Both the position numbers and the translations under genes were made by a program. From the NCBI RefSeq assembly GCF_900290285.1, contig NZ_LT985754.1, positions 1,023,080 through 1,087,079 of the forward strand: a DNA stretch of 64,000 nt, in the 5' to 3' direction. Below are positions 63,801-64,000 of the stretch, piece by piece. The DNA is from Candidatus Centipeda massiliensis (GTDB lineage Bacteria; Bacillota; Negativicutes; Selenomonadales; Selenomonadaceae). The notes beneath the pieces were generated by a model. That model ran no database searches, was not told the DNA's origin, and saw only the letters and a list, made by a program, of their open reading frames with translations. Positions within the stretch are counted from its first letter, which is position 1. Each line of letters opens with the position of its first letter.

Positions 63801-64000
63801 GTGAGATCTTCGCAGGACTTGCGTGGGAGTATGAGCTGAGCGGAAAGGCGACGGCAAGCTTTATGGGGTATGAGACCCCGAGTCCGTCACTGCGCGGCGG
63901 GAGCGGAATGCTCGAAGTGGGCTACCGCTTTGCACCGAAGGACAGCCGCTTCTCGTATGACCTGCGGTTTGCGGGCTGGCAGGGCAAGCGCCAGGGCTAC
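51881..64000 (+). CDS. Giant repetitive autotransporter adhesin (partial, C-terminal end cut by the window)
   Basis: Open for 4040 codons from ATG 51881 (GGAGGGG 6 nt upstream) to the window edge. The first 33 residues form a signal peptide (KNKRQLSLLVAFALSAGGG, then AHA before ADVTGG). The passenger consists of hundreds of short glycine-rich units of the type TGNTVNLGGGxVTGxVYGG, predicted to form a long beta-helix, arranged in larger modules that each contain an NVNT-A-G-I-NF-KF segment and an LDW segment. Residues about 3780-4040 are the autotransporter barrel (GYHIWAAMEQSG, YGLAVGWTRELG, FAGWQGKRQGY), lacking probably only the last strand. This is a type Va secretion protein; surface adhesion is inferred. 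Ten G residues at 51943-51952 lie in the signal codons. The N-terminal 1.7 kb is richer in A and T than the rest. Confidence 0.9.
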   Translation, partial: MLKEWKNKRQLSLLVAFALSAGGGQLFFNHAHAADVTGGDVTIDSSTTTMPPLLAGGAITNASDSGNVSGNKFTVDGTQIVQGNYGFSLYGGYTAGAGNATANTITFKNSANAYGNYVGGWHGSTGYGGYSTGGDATDNTVVLGGVTNTNSAYMTFYGGGSGIASAEVRRGNTLRVTSLNNRINGFYNFEKLQFDIDTSMPPFSYMLASNWGSNHAFDWSNITVNKMGDWVQANSVPNAGPDSSKSLTLYTGAALSFTGTPQHYTNDSGFEYGVQTNSAGTVVSLYVNQYTLADVHRTTPGSGALYAGTSTVGNEVTKNTLTISSDWHGTPFAGYNQSATGDATYNNLVLKSGAEFHGYTGWGTFTPSWTASGYAKNGNATHNTVTLSGVNTYWTTVYVGYSDLPGADVTTGNVIRVTTSGNYVRGAYNFKIMEFKLDSNITNGSTLFSTSGIHAEPFAWSDIKVAGLSDWAASLPASVNAPTLTLYSGAGLKIKDYAPTVLRNVGDFEFGKGANATISGTPGIYDASTITLSGNRFQNATNTPTTWAADVHAGISTYGNTTNHNILDVNMGLTNVRAGYTKALNGGSESNTLNLLSGGSVTNGYAGYTEGVHLLVNPEDEEHPELVDTTKNADAKNNTVNIQGGTLNAGGKLYGGFIATNASLTPPDNVSAGNASDNTINIESGTFGGSTEIYGGYTNGSGKATGNTVNLGKSDGTLTSTTLQNVFIYGGAASGTTNDVFSDNLLNVNAKGFTARGVQNFGKVKFNLGGMGTIARTDTLLTIGGGGTTGIDWAGVEVVPGSHTFTPSTYETHLFTAMHNSAGINFMKGSTDTYLPIGAKEKIVNDLEYVMDLDSTGKNVNVDGYQFRNHTATYNETPSHIEAWSGRTASGQAVMDNKLTVSGGTLTTAAYGGLVENKKHNPDGTFQTTAGKAERNALEISNGNIVNAYGVKVNAAGGSADENRVKLTGGNISGSAYGANLSDATSTGTGAKNKAEMTGGALTGSLYGAHTAGSGTLSASEVEVSGGTIGGSVYGSEVATGAGDATGSKITISGGTVTGDVYGGKTAGTGAATGHTLNLYGGSVGGSVFGGHTASGATTGNTVNLGNGTTNAVTTVTGTISGGNGAADTDNVLNVNTNAQAGNISNFSMVKFNFNSTFNQANPMLNLVGGSATNLDWNKFKHTGNAPSGTSILMQNLNNIIVAGYTGAKEISSTGTHEVTVDTDTNTATAKQILFGGYQFKDADVTPTTGSLTADIWAGRSVLGNTTKKNTLTVSGTNHRDAYGGWTGGTRTSATAKFDSTENTVNLRGGNVRTIYGGFTAVQSGNATDNKVNISGGEVGNTGHYGAGYGNVYGGYLSHAAAQGNATGNIVTVTGGTMANIYGGWTAGTGVTTGNTVNLGDGEHSLAAGTTINGTIYGGNKADDADNTLNVNTNATAGNIGNFQNLKFTLKDSTLNPANSVLRLTTGATNNLDWTKLEVDATGLTVTPKSYEAYHVNLMDNANGVSFMKGATNTYASSGAQKRTNGDLEYIVDTDNHTANAAQYVYFEALQFQNKQNAAFAAADGTKNEAWGGRTKVGNEVKNNTLTVTGGTLTQAAYGGLAENFTRDSAGNLNPAGNATENKLVLNAGANTLNAYGAQVRTKGGSAAENTVLLSGGTVTGSLYGGALTAAGAEGSATKNKIELESGSVTGSVYGGALTDAGATGSATANEIIVKGGTVTGDVYGGFTNGSGATTDNTVNLGDGEHTLAAGTTINGTIYGGNKADVTGNTLNVNTNATAGNIGNFQNLKFTLKDSTLNPAHSVLRLTTGATNNLDWTKLEVDATGLTVTPKSYEAYRVNLMENTNGVSFTKGATNTYASSGAKQQTHGDLEYVTDTDNHTANAAQYVYFEALQFQNKQNAEFAAADGTKNEAWGGRTKVGNEVKNNTLTVTGGTLTQAAYGGLAENFTRDSAGNLNPAGNATENKLILNAGANTLNAYGAQVRTKGGSAAENTALLSDGTVTGSLYGGALTAVGAGGSATKNKIELESGSVTGSVYGGALTDAGATGSATANEITVKGGTVTGDVYGGFTNGSGATTDNTVNLGDGEHTLAAGTTINGTIYGGNKADVTGNTLNVNTNATAGNIGNFQNLKFTLKDSTLNPAHSVLRLTTGATNNLDWTKLEVDATGLTVTPKSYEAYHVNLMDNANGVSFMKGATNTYASSGAQKRTNGDLEYIVDTDNHTANAAQYVYFEALQFQNKQNAAFAAADGTKNEAWGGRTKVGNEVKNNTLTVTGGTLTQAAYGGLAENFTRDSAGNLNPAGNATENKLILNAGANTLNAYGAQVRTKGGSAAENTALLSDGTVTGSLYGGALTAVGAGGSATKNKIELESGSVTGSVYGGALTDAGATGSATANEITVKGGTVTGDVYGGFTNGSGNTTGNTVNLGDGDHSLSTGTNIAGTIYGGNKADVTGNTLNVNTNAAAGNIQNFGKLQFNLNSNALTQSTPMLRLSASGGTNNLDWSTLNVNAEKFNAPIKTYEAYNLVLMENTNGISFQQGATNTYTVGGGVKSTTSGDFEFTIDTANSSVSSTQVTAAGYKFKNHDASYNEVTPHAEAWAGRTNIGNTVKDNTLTVTGGNITTAAYGGLVINNKPSVTTGDAENNKIVVNGTANVADAYGAQVRTKSGNATENSAEITGGAVTNVYGASLAAANATGTADKSKVNISGNATITGDVYGGHIAEANATGTITNSEVNISGSATITGDVYGGYHAGSGNATGGTLSISGGNVGGTIYGNHANAGNATDATINITGGTMGDVYGGFANGSGKTTGNTVNLGTETTAFTATSVGTIYGGNKAEATDNTLNVNSRNAGATDVKNFENVNFDVAHNVSHGDTMLTLTNGANTSIDWSKMKLKNLDTITASPTSDHILTLLDSANDITFTNYDAARARETKKDGDYEYVLNTDSETATAKKVDVTGYRFANNHTAIAANANEAWGGRSKVGNTVTKNSLDVTGGTITKAAGGIAQNLEAGDGVGGYKKTGDAAENTLTLNSGAIITDGYGADVRTEAGNATGNIIDLKGANVTGNLYGGALTHASASGSATGNTVNLYSGSVTGDVYGGFANGNGTTTGNKITIGDGTNDANVTVTGKLSGGNKSAEGNVLNLKSKGAQVGSLENFGKITWSLGSNLADGDTVLTLNDDTALTYSTIEKPAGADVSNWLGSVMEKNVHLFQMAAGKKLTLSGYSSTGSERTGDVEYSLVTDNNQDVTTAGGSLNLSAYKWQNANVDVNSNARSDVFGGKTVYGTDGATKNNKLTLKTGAAVTNAIAGDTQTANGAAEENILTVEDGTATNAYGAKTVGGKALKNNAILTGGSVTDKLVGAQSQSGTAEENTTEIKGGSVTTAIGAETLTAGDAANNKAIISSGTVTGSLKGAQSAGKATKNTAEIKGGTISGASVMGAEAKNDAEENTVTISAAPTSNTSTTITGGHSTHGSAVKNVVNVNAAVTGNIVGGSTDSTNGLDAIENTVNVHANVTGNIYGGHAHNASLRNTVNIADGITVTGSVFGGSCITAEGNIVNIGKGSTVTGDVAAGNATGSNRDNIINLTGSRVEGTIKGGNGGATDGNNTLAVHHDLTQQSYAGDFTGIKNLQFYLNEGITNENPTILSLGTTSKDIRGIDVGVGVNGLARGLKVNDVISLMKVAGNGTLTTDADSIAPPAPQTLVNHVETMQGVSLLYGFDIMKRSSDELIATVTRAAISEETKSFTETRAGATSFINGGADLLAGAGMTSAKKEGSGDKDKDARGYHIWAAMEQSGMTVKSGSYSDTQGYGLAVGWTRELGQTGSTLLFSPFVEYGKGKYDSYLDSGVHGSGKVSYLGLGVMGRVENAQGLWAEAALHGGKTRSDYSGSLYSGTSSSYDSSNAYYAAHLGIGKEMKTNEKDRVNAYLRYFWSYQSGMQAKIHTSGRNSNVDEYNFGAVNSNRVRLGFSYTHKDSDKSEIFAGLAWEYELSGKATASFMGYETPSPSLRGGSGMLEVGYRFAPKDSRFSYDLRFAGWQGKRQGY
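51943..51952 (+). repeat. Ten-G homopolymer in signal-peptide codons
   Basis: With ten G the frame is open. With eleven, a TAA follows within about five codons; with nine, a TGA follows within about 15 codons. It is a candidate slipped-strand switch. Confidence 0.85.
56077..59154 (+). repeat. Three tandem copies of a 1026-bp repeat in the autotransporter
   Basis: The sequence CAATCTTGGC recurs at 56071, 57097 and 58123, exactly 1026 bp (342 codons) apart, with near-identity over most of the unit. The boundary after the third copy is marked by a diverged AACCTCGGTGACGG at about 59150. Modules before and after share the same architecture but are more diverged. Confidence 0.9.

Overview
The window looks like the chromosome of a diderm Firmicute of the class Negativicutes, most likely Selenomonas or a close relative. 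This is inference from content. A Gram-positive-style division cluster (mraZ, rsmH, ftsL, mur genes, ftsQ, DUF881, small basic protein, ftsZ) and other Firmicutes-like genes sit beside outer-membrane proteins: a TonB-dependent receptor and a giant type V autotransporter. Codon use is GC-rich, so most genes carry long spurious ORFs on the other strand. No rRNA, tRNA, CRISPR array or intact insertion sequence was seen.

Layout. 1-650: HicA/HicB toxin-antitoxin pair. 660-2550: dapB and asd, from the diaminopimelate/lysine pathway. 2870-15314: one tightly packed cell-wall and division operon led by mraZ, with a MurC-Ddl fusion and without ftsI, ftsW, murB or ftsA. 15380-19660: promoter with a palindrome, cobalamin riboswitch, BtuB-like receptor and a PepSY membrane protein. 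19780-21013: ftsZ. 21061-26782 (minus): permease, glucosaminidase, ABC-F ATPase, UbiB-like kinase and chorismate mutase, apparently one operon. 26961-34604: an alanine-centred block with amino-acid permease, alanine dehydrogenase, YkvI-type transporter, alanine racemase, DUF819 protein and M19 dipeptidase. 34803-38914: diguanylate cyclase and two tandem ThrE-like exporters. 39058-41226: NarK-type transporter divergent from a Bacillus-type Fnr, with a perfect Fnr box between them. 41253-50031: YigZ protein, small secreted protein, amino-acid permease, soluble FIST chemoreceptor, leuS and an HD-GYP-like protein. 50273-51624: an Rpn-family nuclease with an internal start, followed by a tandem copy of only its C-terminal part. 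51881-64000: an autotransporter adhesin of at least 4040 codons that runs off the right edge, with ten G residues inside its signal-peptide codons and three 1026-bp tandem repeats.

DapB, Asd, MurC-F, MraY, MurG, Alr and Ddl together cover much of the route from aspartate semialdehyde and alanine to lipid II. Short dispersed repeats with GGAAGCACTG-type ends recur between genes; three of six copies have perfect 4-bp flanking direct repeats, and the two long copies share a hairpin supported by compensatory base changes. The most unusual signals are the duplicated stand-alone Rpn C-terminal gene, the apparently phase-variable repetitive autotransporter, and this repeat family.
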